Shown one piece after another: positions 10,430-21,823 of a stretch of 64,000 nt of DNA (the first letter of the stretch is position 1; each line of letters begins with the position of its first letter). A program made the translations under genes and the position numbers. This DNA comes from Sulfurimicrobium sp. (GTDB taxonomy: Bacteria > Pseudomonadota > Gammaproteobacteria > Burkholderiales > Sulfuricellaceae): NCBI GenBank assembly GCA_030652035.1, contig JAUSBJ010000035.1, positions 310,001 to 374,000 of the forward strand, written 5' to 3'. Below the pieces are notes generated by a model. It was given only the letters and a program-made list of their open reading frames with translations, ran no database searches and was not told the DNA's origin.

Positions 10430-11715
10430 CCTTCCTTCTGATCATCTCCATCCTGCTGTTATTGCTCCTCACCAGCACACCGATTTCCATCGCCCTGGGC
10501 ATGACCGTGCTGGTATTCCTGCTGGGCTTTTCCTCCTTTTCGTTCGACACCGTCAACATTATTTCACAGCGCCTGTTCACCGGCCTGGAAAGCTTCGCCA
10601 TCATGGCGGTGCCGTTTTTCGTCCTGTCCGGCCAGTTCCTGATCGACGGCAAAATCGCCTCACGCATCATCCGCTTCGCCAACAATCTGGTGGGATGGAT
10701 GCCAGGCGGAATGGCAATGGCCTCAGTGCTGGCATGCGCCTTCTTTGCCACCATTTCAGGCTCCAGCCCGGCGACGGTAATGGCGATCGGCTCGGTCATG
10801 CTGCCAGCCATGGTAAAAGCCGGCTATCCGAAACGTTTCGGCGTAGGCGTCATCGCCACCTCAGGCTCATTGGGCATCCTGATTCCACCCTCCATCGTGA
10901 TGATCATCTATGCCGTCGCGACTTCCGAGAGCGCAGGAAAGATGTTTATCGCAGGTATCGTCCCAGGCATCCTGCTCGCAAGCATCATGATGGGGCTGGT
11001 TTTCATCCAAGCCAAACGGCATGGCTTTCCGACCCAGCCAAAACCCACGGCAAAGGAATTCTGGGACTCGCTCAAGGATGCCTGGGGTGGCTTGTTCCTT
11101 GTGGTCATTATCATTGGCGGGATCTACGGTGGCATTTTCACCCCCACCGAAGCAGCGGCGGTAGCCGCGGTTTATGCCTTCCTGGCCGCGATGTTCTTTT
11201 ATGGTGACCTGAAGTGGAAGGATGTCCCCAAGGTGTTGCTGAAAGCCGCCAATACCAGCGCAATGCTGCTTTATATCATCACCAACGCCATCTTGTTTTC
11301 CTTCCTGCTCACCTCCGAACAGATCCCGCAGGCCATGTCCGCCTGGGTGCTGGCACAGAATCTGGAGCCGTGGATGTTTCTGCTGGTGGTAAATCTCGCC
11401 CTGCTCGCGGCGGGGCAGTTCATGGAACCCAGTTCCATCGTGCTGATTCTGGCGCCATTGTTCCTGCCCATCGCCAAAGTGTTAGGCATCGACCCGATTC
11501 ACCTCGGTATCATCATGGTGGTAAATATGGAAATCGGCATGATTCACCCTCCCGTCGGGTTGAACCTGTTCGTTGCCAGCCATCTGGCCAAGATGGGTCT
11601 GACCGAGGTGTCGCTCGCCACCCTGCCCTGGGTAGGCGTCATGCTGCTCTATCTGGGCCTGATTACCTATGTACCAGAAATCTCACTATGGCTGCCCAAT
11701 CTGCTTTACCGTTGA
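10426..11715 (+). CDS. TRAP transporter large permease (DctM family)
   Basis: Hydrophobic 429 aa; GSSPATVMAIGSVMLPAM, TSGSLGILIPPSIVMIIYAV; overlaps DctQ by 4 nt. Confidence 0.94.
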   Translation: MTFLLIISILLLLLLTSTPISIALGMTVLVFLLGFSSFSFDTVNIISQRLFTGLESFAIMAVPFFVLSGQFLIDGKIASRIIRFANNLVGWMPGGMAMASVLACAFFATISGSSPATVMAIGSVMLPAMVKAGYPKRFGVGVIATSGSLGILIPPSIVMIIYAVATSESAGKMFIAGIVPGILLASIMMGLVFIQAKRHGFPTQPKPTAKEFWDSLKDAWGGLFLVVIIIGGIYGGIFTPTEAAAVAAVYAFLAAMFFYGDLKWKDVPKVLLKAANTSAMLLYIITNAILFSFLLTSEQIPQAMSAWVLAQNLEPWMFLLVVNLALLAAGQFMEPSSIVLILAPLFLPIAKVLGIDPIHLGIIMVVNMEIGMIHPPVGLNLFVASHLAKMGLTEVSLATLPWVGVMLLYLGLITYVPEISLWLPNLLYR

Positions 11716-11750
11716 TTGCTTTGCGCCTGGCTGCGCCTGGGCACAACCGA

Positions 11751-11769
11751 TTTTCATAATTCTGTAACA
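11751..11769 (+). promoter_or_regulatory. Putative Pho box upstream of pstS
   Basis: TTTTCATAATTCTGTAACA resembles CTGTCATA-type PhoB boxes; a second TTCTGTAAC lies at 11800-11808. Confidence 0.4.
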
Positions 11770-11830
11770 TTTTCGCCATAAACTGCCTGCACTTTCAAGT
11801 TCTGTAACGCCAAACCAATAGGAGCAATAC

Positions 11831-12868
11831 ATGAAACTGCAATTCGGCCGTACCCTGATCGCTGCTGCGGTGCTCTCCATGAGCGCCTCCGCCTCCGCCG
11901 CCGACATGACCGGCGCCGGCGCAACTTTCCCCTATCCGATTTACGCAAAATGGGCAGAAGCCTACAAAGCTAAAACCGGCGTCAGCATGAACTATCAGTC
12001 CATCGGCTCTGGCGGCGGCATTAAACAGATCAAGGCCAAGACCGTTGATTTCGGCGCCTCCGACAAGCCCCTGAAGCTTGAAGAACTGGAAAAAGACGGC
12101 TTGACCCAGTTCCCAACCGTGATGGGTGGTGTAGTGCCCATCATCAACCTGGATGGCGTCAAGGAAGGTCAGATCAAGCTGACCGGTGCAGTACTGGCCG
12201 ATATTTTCATGGGCAAGGTCAAGAAGTGGAATGATCCCGCGATTGCCAACTTGAACAAGGGTGTTGCTCTGCCTGCCAGCGACATCACCGTTGTGCATCG
12301 TTCTGACGGTTCTGGCACCACCTTCCTGTTCACCAACTATCTGACCAAAGTCAGTTCCGAGTGGAAAGACAAGGTCGGTAGCGATGCCTCCGTAGCTTGG
12401 CCTGTAGGCACCGGCGGCAAGGGCAATGAAGGTGTTGCCAATTTCGTGAAGCAGATCAAGGGATCGATCGGCTACGTTGAATTCGCCTATGCCAAGCAAA
12501 ACAAGATGAATTACACCCAGTTGCAGAACAAGGAAGGCGTATTCGTAGCCCCGACCGAAGACAACTTCAAGGCGGCCGCCGCCAACGCAGAATGGGATAA
12601 AGCCCCCGGCTTTTACGAAATCCTGACCGACGAGCCCGGCAAAGCCAGCTGGCCCATCACCGGTGCCACCTTCATCCTGATGCACAAGTCACAGGCCAAT
12701 CCAGCACAAGCGGCTCAGGTACTGAAATTCTTTGATTGGGCCTATGCCAACGGTGACGCCATGGCACTGGAACTGGATTACATCCCAATGCCTGACTCGG
12801 TGGTTAAACTGATCCAGAATTCCTGGAAAACCAACATCAAATCCGCTGACGGCAAAGCCATTTACTAA
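11831..12868 (+). CDS. pstS: Phosphate ABC transporter substrate-binding protein
   Basis: ADMTGAGATFPYPIYAKWAEAYKAKTGVSMNYQSIGSGGGIKQI. Confidence 0.96.
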   Translation: MKLQFGRTLIAAAVLSMSASASAADMTGAGATFPYPIYAKWAEAYKAKTGVSMNYQSIGSGGGIKQIKAKTVDFGASDKPLKLEELEKDGLTQFPTVMGGVVPIINLDGVKEGQIKLTGAVLADIFMGKVKKWNDPAIANLNKGVALPASDITVVHRSDGSGTTFLFTNYLTKVSSEWKDKVGSDASVAWPVGTGGKGNEGVANFVKQIKGSIGYVEFAYAKQNKMNYTQLQNKEGVFVAPTEDNFKAAAANAEWDKAPGFYEILTDEPGKASWPITGATFILMHKSQANPAQAAQVLKFFDWAYANGDAMALELDYIPMPDSVVKLIQNSWKTNIKSADGKAIY

Positions 12869-12886
12869 GACTGGGAAAATGAGACT

Positions 12887-12921
12887 CAGGCCGGGCAAAG
12901 CAGCACACCCGGCCTGTTTTA
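12887..12921 (+). terminator. Terminator/attenuator between pstS and pstC
   Basis: CAGGCCGGG...CCCGGCCTG followed by TTTTA. Confidence 0.7.
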
Positions 12922-13099
12922 CGCTCATGACCCTGAACCATTTCCAGCGCTCAGCCTTCTTTAGTGCTGGAAATGCTTCAGAGCCATGTTTATTAGTTCA
13001 ACAAATTACCAGACAACGGCTGGCAGCACAGCTCAAACTGGTTATAATTATCAGCTTGCTGTCCAACCAGCTCATTCTTCAGTTCAGCGAAGCCAAATA

Positions 13100-14062
13100 A
13101 TGTCAAAATCACTCTCCTCGGCCACCACCAACAGGCATTATCTGTTTGACCGGATTTTTCGCTACACGACATTGCTGTTCGCTTTTCTCGTCTTCGCGCT
13201 GCTCGCCGGCATCATCGCCTCCCTCATCATCGGCAGCATACCTGCGATCAAGGAATTCGGCATCGGCTTCGTGTACAGCGCGGAATGGAACCCAGTCACG
13301 GAAAAATTCGGCGCACTGGTTCCCATCGTCGGCACGCTGGTCACTTCCATTATCGCCCTGGCAATCGGCATTCCGGTAAGCTTCGGCATAGCGCTGTTTC
13401 TCACCGAAATGTCCCCGCCCTGGCTGCGCCGTCCGCTTGGCACTGCAATCGAACTGCTGGCAGGCATTCCCAGCATCATTTACGGCATGTGGGGCCTGTT
13501 CGTTTTTGCCCCGGTTTTCGCAGAATATGTGCAACCCTGGCTCAAGGCGACATTCGGAGATTCACAGCTTATTGGCTTCCTGTTTGAAGGCGCACCCATG
13601 GGCATCGGCATCCTGACAGCCGGCATCATTCTGGCAATCATGGTCATCCCTTTTATTGCAGCCGTGATGCGCGATGTGTTCGAGATCGTCCCACCCTTAC
13701 TCAAGGAATCCGCCTACGGACTTGGCGCCACGACCTGGGAGGTAGCGTGGAACGTAGTGCTTCCCTACACCAAAATCGGCGTGGTTGGCGGCATCATGCT
13801 CGGCCTTGGGCGCGCCTTGGGAGAAACCATGGCGGTCACTTTCGTCATCGGCAACGCGCACAAATTACATACCTCGTTATTCATGCCGGGCAACAGTATT
13901 GCTTCCGCGCTGGCCAACGAGTTTACCGAAGCGGATGGAGAGTTATACACATCATCACTAATCGAACTCGGCCTGATCCTGTTCTTCATTACCTTCGTTG
14001 TGCTGGCCAGTTCAAAGATACTGCTCTCCCAGCTCAAGAAACGCGAAGGCAAGGTCACCTAG
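13100..14062 (+). CDS. pstC: Phosphate ABC transporter permease PstC
   Basis: [56 protein letters not shown]. Start at 13100. Confidence 0.94.
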   Translation: MSKSLSSATTNRHYLFDRIFRYTTLLFAFLVFALLAGIIASLIIGSIPAIKEFGIGFVYSAEWNPVTEKFGALVPIVGTLVTSIIALAIGIPVSFGIALFLTEMSPPWLRRPLGTAIELLAGIPSIIYGMWGLFVFAPVFAEYVQPWLKATFGDSQLIGFLFEGAPMGIGILTAGIILAIMVIPFIAAVMRDVFEIVPPLLKESAYGLGATTWEVAWNVVLPYTKIGVVGGIMLGLGRALGETMAVTFVIGNAHKLHTSLFMPGNSIASALANEFTEADGELYTSSLIELGLILFFITFVVLASSKILLSQLKKREGKVT

Positions 14063-14072
14063 AGACAATCCC

Positions 14073-14918
14073 ATGCTTTCCATCTATACCCGTCGACGCA
14101 TTATCAACTTCTTCAACCTGACCGCCTCCATGCTGGCCATGGCGTTTGGCCTGTTCTGGCTGGCCTGGATTCTTTTCACCCTGGTGCAGAAGGGACTGGG
14201 CGGCATCAGCATCGCCCTGTTCACGCAGATGACTCCGCCTCCAGGCAGCGCTGGCGGTTTGCTTAACGCCATCGCAGGGAGCGCAGTGATGGCCACGCTT
14301 GCCACACTGATCGGCACCCCGATCGGCATCATGGCCGGCACTTATCTGGCTGAATTCGGCCAGCGCGGCTGGCTTGCCCCCACTACCCGCTTCATCAACG
14401 ACATTCTTCTGTCCGCGCCTTCCATTGTCATCGGCCTCTTCATCTACACCGTATATGTGGCCAAGGTCGGCCATTTCTCAGGCTGGGCGGGGATTTTGGC
14501 GCTATCCCTGATCGTTATCCCGGTAGTGGTGCGCACCACCGAGGACATGTTGCGCCTGGTACCGGACAGTCTGCGCGAAGCGGCTGCCGCGTTAGGCGCG
14601 CCACAATGGAAAGTAGTAACGCTGGTCACCTGGCGCGCATCCAAGGCCGGGATGGTCACCGGTGTGCTATTGGCCGTGGCGCGCATCAGCGGAGAAACCG
14701 CCCCGCTGCTTTTCACGGCGCTCAACAACCAGTTCTGGAGCGCCGACATGAATAAGCCGATGGCCAATCTGCCGGTTGTCATTTTCCAGTTTGCCATGAG
14801 TCCCTATGAAGATTGGCAAAAACTTGCCTGGGCAGGTGCGCTCCTGATTACGATCGGGGTGCTTGGCCTGAATATCGCAGCTCGAATCATGTTCCGCAAG
14901 AATTCGTCACTTAACTAG
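14073..14918 (+). CDS. pstA: Phosphate ABC transporter permease PstA
   Basis: [30 protein letters not shown]...; [17 protein letters not shown]. Confidence 0.94.
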   Translation: MLSIYTRRRIINFFNLTASMLAMAFGLFWLAWILFTLVQKGLGGISIALFTQMTPPPGSAGGLLNAIAGSAVMATLATLIGTPIGIMAGTYLAEFGQRGWLAPTTRFINDILLSAPSIVIGLFIYTVYVAKVGHFSGWAGILALSLIVIPVVVRTTEDMLRLVPDSLREAAAALGAPQWKVVTLVTWRASKAGMVTGVLLAVARISGETAPLLFTALNNQFWSADMNKPMANLPVVIFQFAMSPYEDWQKLAWAGALLITIGVLGLNIAARIMFRKNSSLN

Positions 14919-14926
14919 AATCCGAG

Positions 14927-15706
14927 ATGAGTATGCCCCATTCTCAAGCCAAACCGCCCAAGGTCACAGTACGCGACCTGAATTTCTACTATGGCAAATT
15001 CCACGCCCTGAAAAACATTAACCTGGAAATCCCGGAAAAACAGGTGACCGCCTTCATCGGCCCTTCCGGCTGCGGCAAGTCAACGCTACTACGCACCTTC
15101 AACCGCATGTACCAACTCTACCCCGGCCAGGAGGCCAAAGGTGAGATCCTGATGGATGGGGCGAACATCCTAGACAAAAAACAGGATCTCAACATTCTGC
15201 GTGCAAAAATGGGCATGGTTTTTCAAAAACCGACTCCGTTCCCGATGTCGATCTTCGACAACGTCGCCTTCGGGGTCAAACTGTATGACAGCCTGAGTCG
15301 CCGCGAACTGGCTGAACGCGTTGAGTGGGCGCTGCGCAAAGCTGCGCTGTGGGACGAGGTAAAGGACAAATTGGGGCAAGGCGGTACCAGCCTGTCTGGC
15401 GGCCAGCAGCAGCGCCTGTGCATTGCCCGCAGCATCGCGGTCAAACCGGAAGTGGTACTGCTCGACGAACCGGCCTCGGCGCTCGATCCGATTTCCACCG
15501 CACGCATCGAAGAACTGATCTTCGAGCTCAAGGAAGACTACACCATCGCCATCGTGACGCATAATATGCAACAAGCTGCGCGCGTATCCGACTATACCGC
15601 CTATATGTACCTGGGCGAACTGATCGAGTTTGGCGACACCGACACCATTTTCACCACCCCAAAGCAGAAAGCCACTGAAGATTACATCACTGGAAAATTT
15701 GGCTGA
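14927..15706 (+). CDS. pstB: Phosphate ABC transporter ATP-binding protein
   Basis: [60 protein letters not shown]. Confidence 0.97.
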   Translation: MSMPHSQAKPPKVTVRDLNFYYGKFHALKNINLEIPEKQVTAFIGPSGCGKSTLLRTFNRMYQLYPGQEAKGEILMDGANILDKKQDLNILRAKMGMVFQKPTPFPMSIFDNVAFGVKLYDSLSRRELAERVEWALRKAALWDEVKDKLGQGGTSLSGGQQQRLCIARSIAVKPEVVLLDEPASALDPISTARIEELIFELKEDYTIAIVTHNMQQAARVSDYTAYMYLGELIEFGDTDTIFTTPKQKATEDYITGKFG

Positions 15707-15728
15707 CCCCTACTTCCTTGCTGCCCAG

Positions 15729-15755
15729 AGCCCGCTCCTTTAGCGGGCTTTTTCA
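15729..15755 (+). terminator. Terminator after pstB
   Basis: AGCCCGCTCCTTTAGCGGGCTTTTTC. Confidence 0.8.
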
Positions 15756-15757
15756 TT

Positions 15758-16000
15758 TTAACCTAGAAACCTCAGTTGGACGTGGTGGAGGGTGCGGTTT
15801 TTGGGGTGCAGGGCAAGGCGCAATGACGCGGAATGGTCGTTCCATTCCAAGGAGTTGCAACGCAGCCATGCGCTCCAAAAACCGTGCAATCCACCACGTA
15901 GCAGCCTCACCAAATGGGTGAACCCATGATTAACGAAGAAATCATTAAATTCATTGCATTACGCACTCAATGGAGCGGTCAACTGGGGTTTCTAGGTTTA
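15758..16000. mobile_element. MITE-like element with about 24-bp terminal inverted repeats enclosing a long hairpin
   Basis: Left TTAACCTAGAAACCTCAGTTGGAC; reverse complement of right end TAAACCTAGAAACCCCAGTTGACC. Internal imperfect hairpin 15781-15898 (CGTGGTGGAGGGTGCGGTTTTTGG ... CCAAAAACCGTGCAATCCACCACG). No transposase. Confidence 0.75.
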
Positions 16001-16069
16001 ATGCCATAAAAGATTCACATTGGGCTGTCACAATCTGCTAACTTCCCAGAAACCCGATGTGAATTCACC

Positions 16070-16630
16070 ATGAAAAAACCCGGCATCAAATCCAGCCTGT
16101 TTACAGGCACGCTGCTGACCGCCATCATGCTGTGCGTGCTGGCGGCTGAAAATTTTCTGGTATTACGTAACAGCGACTCCGCCATGCAGGCCGTGTACGA
16201 GCAATCCGTCGTCCCTTCCACATTGCTGCTGGATATCGACAGAAAACTCAAGGAAACCCGCTTCAACATGGCCGCAGTCATGTTCGACAAGGTGACGTTC
16301 GAACAGGCAGGCACGCAACTGACCGAACTCAGGAGCAGCCTGCCCACACTATGGGATGCATTCAAGCAGGCCAAACACCTCCACGCGAGCGAATCTGAGC
16401 AACGCGAGATTGATGCCGGGGCGAAACGTACAGCCCAAAGCATAGGAGAGATTGCGAGCGCGACGCATGAGCAACAGGCTGCAAGCCAGGAAATCGACCG
16501 CAACGTGGAAAAGATTTCGATCATGGCGGAAGATAATTCGCGCTCAATCAGTGGCCTTTCCAGTGCTGTTCACAAGCTCAAGAAACTGGCACTCAACTTT
16601 GAATCCGGCGGAGCGCAATTCCAGACCTAG
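16070..16630 (+). pseudogene. Internally deleted methyl-accepting chemotaxis protein (N-terminal TM/sensor joined to C-terminal end of signalling domain)
   Basis: N-terminal 4HB-like sensor (MKKPGIKSSLFTGTLLTAIML...LKETRFNMAAVMF) runs directly into AKRTAQSIGEIASATHEQQAASQEIDRNVEKISIMAEDN; second TM, HAMP and the [16 protein letters not shown] tip are absent. Confidence 0.65.
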
Positions 16631-16664
16631 ATTTAAGCGCTGCACTAAAGTCCGAGGTCTGGCC

Positions 16665-18011
16665 TCAGGCGGCTCCCTCGCGTACCTTGTCCGCTAAAAC
16701 TTCAGCCCAGTAACGTACTCTTTCCTCATCCTTGCCTTCCACCATCACGCGCAACAGGGGCTCGGTACCAGAAGGGCGGAGCAGAACCCTGCCTTCTCCA
16801 TCCAGCGCCTGTTCAGCCAAGGCCAGCGCATCCTGGACTGCCTTGCTGGACTTGAAATCGAATCCCTTTTCGATCTGCACATTGATCAGAATCTGAGGAT
16901 AAAGCACTAGCTCTTGAGTAAATTCGGACAAGCTTTTGCAACTTAGTTTGAGCGCCTCCAACACCTGCAGGGCAGAGATGATACCGTCGCCAGTGGTGTG
17001 CCGGTCGAGGCACAGAATATGTCCGGAGTTCTCCCCCCCCAGGTACCAGCCTCGTTCCTGTATCAGTTCCAGCACATAACGATCTCCCACTTTCGCGCGA
17101 CAAAAAGGGATGGCCAGCTTCGCCAGGGCATGTTCCATGGCCAGATTGGTCATCAACGTGCCAACCACACCCCCTTTTAGGAAGCCCTGCTCTTGACGAA
17201 ACTTGGCAATGGCATAGATCAATTGATCGCCATCGAATAATTTACCGGAACGATCTGCCATCATGACCCGATCGCCATCGCCATCCAATGCAATGCCGAT
17301 ATCAGCGTCATACTCCAGAACTGCTGCGCGCAATGCCTCCGGCTTGGTCGATCCGCAATCCTTGTTGATATTCAGGCCATCCGGCTGGTTTCCCACCGCG
17401 ATTACCTCTGCCCCAAGCTCATGAAAAACGGGAGGCGCAACATGATAGGTTGCGCCATGGGCGCAATCCACCACGATTTTCATCCCGCGCAAATCAAGTT
17501 CATTGGGAAAAGAACTCTTGCAGAATTCGATATAGCGCCCGGCGGCATCATTCACCCGCTTCACCTTGCCTAATTTCGCCGAAGGCATGGTGCGCATGGG
17601 CTGTTCAAGCTCAGCCTCGATAGCCAGCTCGATTTCATCCGACAGCTTGTTGCCGCTGGCAGAGAAGAATTTGATCCCGTTATCCTCAAATGGATTATGT
17701 GATGCGGAAATCACGACCCCGGCCTGAGCGCGCAAGGCGCGGGTGAGATAAGCCACGCCAGGCGTCGGCATGGGCCCGAGCAGCAGCACATCCACGCCGG
17801 CAGCAGACAGGCCGGCTTCCAGCGCCGACTCCAGCATGTAACCGGAGATACGCGTATCCTTGCCGATCAAAACGCTGGCACGCCCCCCCTGCTCCTCCTG
17901 CGCCAGCACGCGACCTGCCGCATAGCCCAGACGCATGACGAAATCCGGCGTAATGGGCGCCTCACCCACCTTGCCGCGCACGCCGTCTGTTCCGAAATAT
18001 TTTCTGCTCAT
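16665..18011 (-). CDS. glmM: Phosphoglucosamine mutase
   Basis: [52 protein letters not shown]. Confidence 0.97.
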   Translation of the reverse strand: MSRKYFGTDGVRGKVGEAPITPDFVMRLGYAAGRVLAQEEQGGRASVLIGKDTRISGYMLESALEAGLSAAGVDVLLLGPMPTPGVAYLTRALRAQAGVVISASHNPFEDNGIKFFSASGNKLSDEIELAIEAELEQPMRTMPSAKLGKVKRVNDAAGRYIEFCKSSFPNELDLRGMKIVVDCAHGATYHVAPPVFHELGAEVIAVGNQPDGLNINKDCGSTKPEALRAAVLEYDADIGIALDGDGDRVMMADRSGKLFDGDQLIYAIAKFRQEQGFLKGGVVGTLMTNLAMEHALAKLAIPFCRAKVGDRYVLELIQERGWYLGGENSGHILCLDRHTTGDGIISALQVLEALKLSCKSLSEFTQELVLYPQILINVQIEKGFDFKSSKAVQDALALAEQALDGEGRVLLRPSGTEPLLRVMVEGKDEERVRYWAEVLADKVREGAA

Positions 18012-18012
18012 A

Positions 18013-18831
18013 TCACTCCCCTAATGCGCCGACGATCTGCAGCGCCTGCCTAGTCTCTTTCACATCATGCACACGAAGAATTTTGGCGCCCTTCATGGCC
18101 GCAATTACAGCTGATGCAACACTGGGCACCATTCTTTCCATTACCGGCAAACCAGTCAATATGCCCAGCATCGATTTGCGCGACAGGCCGGCCAGCAGCG
18201 GCACGCCCAGGCTGGCAAAAGAATCCAGCCGTTTCAGCATGCCAAGGTTATGTTCCAATGTTTTACCGAAGCCAAAACCAGGATCAATCATTAAGCGGTT
18301 ACGCTGTATACCGGCCTGTTCAGCGACAGAGATGCGCTCCGCCAGGAAGCTTATCACCTCATTCACCACATCCTGGTAAACGGGACTGTGCTGCATGGTG
18401 CGCGGCTCACCCTGCATGTGCATCAGACAGACTGCCACAGCAGAGTCCGCTACTACCTGCAGCGCGCCCTTGGCACGCAGGGCATTGACGTCGTTGATCA
18501 TGTCGGCGCCAGCCTCAATTGCTGCACGCATGACTTCAGGCTTCAGCGTATCAACCGAAAGCGGAACGCCACAATCACTTAAAGCGTCAAGCACCGGCAG
18601 CAAGCGCCTCAACTCTTCCTCGACTTCAACCGCCTGCGCACCTGGACGCGTCGACTCAGCGCCGATATCCAGCAGTTCAGCACCTTGTTCTATGAGTTGC
18701 ATGGCGTGGTCGACGGCACGCTCAGAAGAAAAGAAATGGCCACCGTCTGAAAATGAATCGGGCGTAACGTTGACGATGCCCATTATGAGAGGGCGATCAA
18801 GGGAAAGGGTGAAACGGCCGCAGTGAAGCAT
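18013..18831 (-). CDS. folP: Dihydropteroate synthase
   Basis: [19 protein letters not shown] and [19 protein letters not shown] at 18831; the ORF track uses an upstream TTG. Confidence 0.95.
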   Translation of the reverse strand: MLHCGRFTLSLDRPLIMGIVNVTPDSFSDGGHFFSSERAVDHAMQLIEQGAELLDIGAESTRPGAQAVEVEEELRRLLPVLDALSDCGVPLSVDTLKPEVMRAAIEAGADMINDVNALRAKGALQVVADSAVAVCLMHMQGEPRTMQHSPVYQDVVNEVISFLAERISVAEQAGIQRNRLMIDPGFGFGKTLEHNLGMLKRLDSFASLGVPLLAGLSRKSMLGILTGLPVMERMVPSVASAVIAAMKGAKILRVHDVKETRQALQIVGALGE

Positions 18832-18840
18832 ACTGGTCAA

Positions 18841-18890
18841 GGGTAATGAGTGATGGGAGGGGGACTACCCATCACCCATCACTCATTACC
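18841..18890. repeat. Heptamer-based inverted repeat between ftsH and folP
   Basis: GGTAATGAGTGATGGG ... CCCATCACCCATCACTCATTACC; 7-nt periodicity on the right arm (CCCATCA CCCATCA CTCATTA). Confidence 0.8.
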
Positions 18891-18896
18891 TGCTTT

Positions 18897-20798
18897 TCAG
18901 GCTTCCTGTACCGGTGCTGAGGTGCTGGTTGCCGGCGCACTAGGCGTATGGTCCTGGGGTGGAGGAGTCGCACTGCCCTGACTCGGTTTGGGCGGACGCG
19001 GCGATCTGCCTTCCATGATGTCGTTGATCTGATCTGCATCAATAGTTTCCCATTCCAGCAGGGCTTTCGTCATTGCTTCGATTTTGTCGCGGTTGTCTTC
19101 GATCAGCTTGCGTGCAAGAGCATACTGCTGGTCTATGATGCGGCGGATTTCCTTGTCCACCTGCTGCATGGTGGCTTCGGATACATTCTTGTGGGTCGTC
19201 ACTGAACGACCAAGGAACACCTCGCCCTCATTCTCGCCATAGACCATCGGCCCCAGTGCATCGCTCATGCCCCACTGGGTCACCATGCGCCGTGCCATTT
19301 CGGTGGCACGCTCGAAATCGTTGCTGGCGCCGGTGGTCATCTGCCCCATGAACACTTCTTCGGCAATGCGTCCGCCGAATAAAACAGCGATATTCTGCAG
19401 GATACCTTCACTGTTCAAGCTGTAGCGATCTTCAACCGGAAGCTGCATGGTTACACCCAAAGCGCGGCCACGCGGAATAATGGTGACTTTATGCACCGGA
19501 TCGGTCTTGGGTAGCAGACGTGCCACCACTGCATGTCCGGACTCGTGATAAGCGGTATTCCTGCGCTCTTCTTCCGGCATCACGATAGAGCGGCGTTCGG
19601 CGCCCATGATGATCTTGTCCTTGGCCTTTTCGAAGTCATCCATGTCTACCAGACGTTTGTTGAAGCGTGCGGCGAACAGAGCCGCCTCGTTCACCAGGTT
19701 GGCCAGATCCGCACCGGACATCCCAGGTGTTCCACGTGCCAGGATATCGGCCTTAACATCGGGTGCAATCGGCACCTTGCGCATGTGGACCATGAGAATT
19801 TGCTCGCGACCGCGTATGTCGGGCAACGGCACCACCACCTGACGGTCAAACCGGCCTGGTCGCAGCAATGCGGGATCCAGTACATCAGGACGATTGGTTG
19901 CGGCAACCACAATCACGCCCGAGGTGCCTTCGAAACCATCCATTTCCACCAGCAACTGGTTCAGGGTCTGCTCGCGCTCATCATTACCGCCACCCAGGCC
20001 AGCGCCGCGCTGACGGCCAACGGCATCAATCTCGTCGATGAAGATGATGCAGGGAGAATTTTTCTTGGCCTGTTCGAACATGTCGCGCACACGTGCTGCG
20101 CCAACGCCCACGAACATTTCGACAAAATCGGAACCGGAGATGCTGAAGAATGGCACTTTAGCCTCACCGGCGATCGCCTTCGCCAACAGGGTTTTACCCG
20201 TGCCGGGATTGCCCACCATCAGGACGCCGCGCGGAATCCTGCCACCCAATTTCTGGAATTTGCTCGGGTCACGCAGGAACTCGACCAGTTCTGAAACCTC
20301 TTCCTTGGCTTCATCGCAACCCGCAACATCGGCAAAAGTCACCGTATTGGTGGCCTCATCCAGCAATCTCGCCTTGCTCTTGCCGAAGGAAAAAGCGCCG
20401 CCCTTGCCGCCTCCCTGCATCTGGCGCATGAAAAACACCCATACTCCAATCAGGAGCAGCATGGGAAACCAGGAAATAAAGAGATTCATCAGAAAGGAGG
20501 GCTCTTCCTCCGGTTTGGCTTCGACGATCACGCCACTCTTGAGCATGTCTGAAACCATCCACGGGTCGGAAGGTGCGTAGGCCGTAAAGCGTTTGCCGTC
20601 GGTGCTCACACCCTTCAGGACATGGCCTTCAATTGTCACCTTTGTCACTTTCCCGTTTTTCACTTCATCTATGAATTGGGAATACTCCATCTGGCTCTGC
20701 GCCGTCTGCCGTGTTCCAAACTGGTTGAACACGGTCATAAGAACCAGAGCGATCACCAGCCAGATAGCTACATTTTTCATCAGATTATTCAAGCTCAT
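18897..20798 (-). CDS. ftsH: ATP-dependent zinc metalloprotease FtsH
   Basis: [51 protein letters not shown] zinc motif. Confidence 0.98.
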   Translation of the reverse strand: MSLNNLMKNVAIWLVIALVLMTVFNQFGTRQTAQSQMEYSQFIDEVKNGKVTKVTIEGHVLKGVSTDGKRFTAYAPSDPWMVSDMLKSGVIVEAKPEEEPSFLMNLFISWFPMLLLIGVWVFFMRQMQGGGKGGAFSFGKSKARLLDEATNTVTFADVAGCDEAKEEVSELVEFLRDPSKFQKLGGRIPRGVLMVGNPGTGKTLLAKAIAGEAKVPFFSISGSDFVEMFVGVGAARVRDMFEQAKKNSPCIIFIDEIDAVGRQRGAGLGGGNDEREQTLNQLLVEMDGFEGTSGVIVVAATNRPDVLDPALLRPGRFDRQVVVPLPDIRGREQILMVHMRKVPIAPDVKADILARGTPGMSGADLANLVNEAALFAARFNKRLVDMDDFEKAKDKIIMGAERRSIVMPEEERRNTAYHESGHAVVARLLPKTDPVHKVTIIPRGRALGVTMQLPVEDRYSLNSEGILQNIAVLFGGRIAEEVFMGQMTTGASNDFERATEMARRMVTQWGMSDALGPMVYGENEGEVFLGRSVTTHKNVSEATMQQVDKEIRRIIDQQYALARKLIEDNRDKIEAMTKALLEWETIDADQINDIMEGRSPRPPKPSQGSATPPPQDHTPSAPATSTSAPVQEA

Positions 20799-20837
20799 TC
20801 CTTGCTAAAACACATATTTAGTTCGATTTTAAACGCT

Positions 20838-21488
20838 TTACTTGTGTGCTGGTAAGATTTCTTTTTCTTGCCCATGCAGGCCCTTACCCAGCATGTAGAC
20901 CTCTGTGCTGCGACCCCTGGATGCTTTAGGCTTGCGCACTTGAACCTGGGAAAAACGTGCACGCATTTCGCGCACAAAATCATCAAAACCGTCACCCTGA
21001 AAAACTTTGACCAGAAAATTGCCCCCCGGTTTCAAATGCTGGCATGAAAACTCCATAGCCAACTCGGCGAGGTGCATACTGCGAGCCTGATCAGAAAGAC
21101 CTATGCCGCTGATATTGGGGGCCATATCGGAAATCACAAGGTCCACCGGACGCCCCTGCAAGGCTGCTTCAAGCTGCGACAGCACCGCATCCTCTCGAAA
21201 ATCGCCCTGAATGAATTTCGCTCCATGCACCGGTTCCATGGGCAGAATATCGAGAGCGATCAGCAAGCCGGCCGATGAGATTTTCTTCGCCACCACCTGG
21301 GTCCAGCTGCCCGGCGCCGCCCCCAAATCAACTACGGTCATGCCTGGCTTGAGCAAATGGTCGCGCTCATCGATCTCCATTAACTTGTAAACGGCGCGAG
21401 AGCGGTACCCTTCCTTGTTTGCCATCTGCACGTAGGGATCTGTGAGATGTTCGCGCATCCAGGCTTTACTGGTTCGGCTTCGTTTCAT
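20838..21488 (-). CDS. rlmE: 23S rRNA (uridine-2'-O)-methyltransferase RlmE/FtsJ
   Basis: [48 protein letters not shown]. Confidence 0.93.
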   Translation of the reverse strand: MKRSRTSKAWMREHLTDPYVQMANKEGYRSRAVYKLMEIDERDHLLKPGMTVVDLGAAPGSWTQVVAKKISSAGLLIALDILPMEPVHGAKFIQGDFREDAVLSQLEAALQGRPVDLVISDMAPNISGIGLSDQARSMHLAELAMEFSCQHLKPGGNFLVKVFQGDGFDDFVREMRARFSQVQVRKPKASRGRSTEVYMLGKGLHGQEKEILPAHK

Positions 21489-21523
21489 AAGGTAGACTGT
21501 CGCATTTTTTGGACCATTTAAGA

Positions 21524-21823
21524 ATGTTGAATCTTACTCCCGGTCAGCGCCGCTTCCTGCGCGCTCAGGCCCACTCGCTCAACCCCGTGGTTCTGATCGG
21601 CGATGCGGGCCTCACCGAAGCCGTGATGAAGGAAATCGAACGCAGCCTGAACAGTCATGAACTGATCAAAATCAAGGTCGCCAGCGGAGATCACGCACAG
21701 CGCGAAAGCATGTTGGCGGAAATCTGCAACACGCTGGATGCCGCACCGGCACAACATATCGGCAAAACGCTGATCATTTACAAAGCGGCAAAGAAACCGA
21801 AACTGGTACTGCCCAAAGACTAG
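21524..21823 (+). CDS. yhbY: YhbY-family (CRM domain) RNA-binding protein
   Basis: [49 protein letters not shown]. Confidence 0.9.
   Translation: MLNLTPGQRRFLRAQAHSLNPVVLIGDAGLTEAVMKEIERSLNSHELIKIKVASGDHAQRESMLAEICNTLDAAPAQHIGKTLIIYKAAKKPKLVLPKD

Noticed and set aside
9082-12685. Antisense ORFs opposite TRAP and pstS genes (321 aa, 296 aa)
   Set aside because: Opposite strong family matches; no motifs of their own.
16013-16062. TTCACATTGGG...CCCGATGTGAA inverted repeat before the mini-chemoreceptor
   Set aside because: 10/11 match with a 28-nt loop; chance cannot be excluded and no known operator matches.
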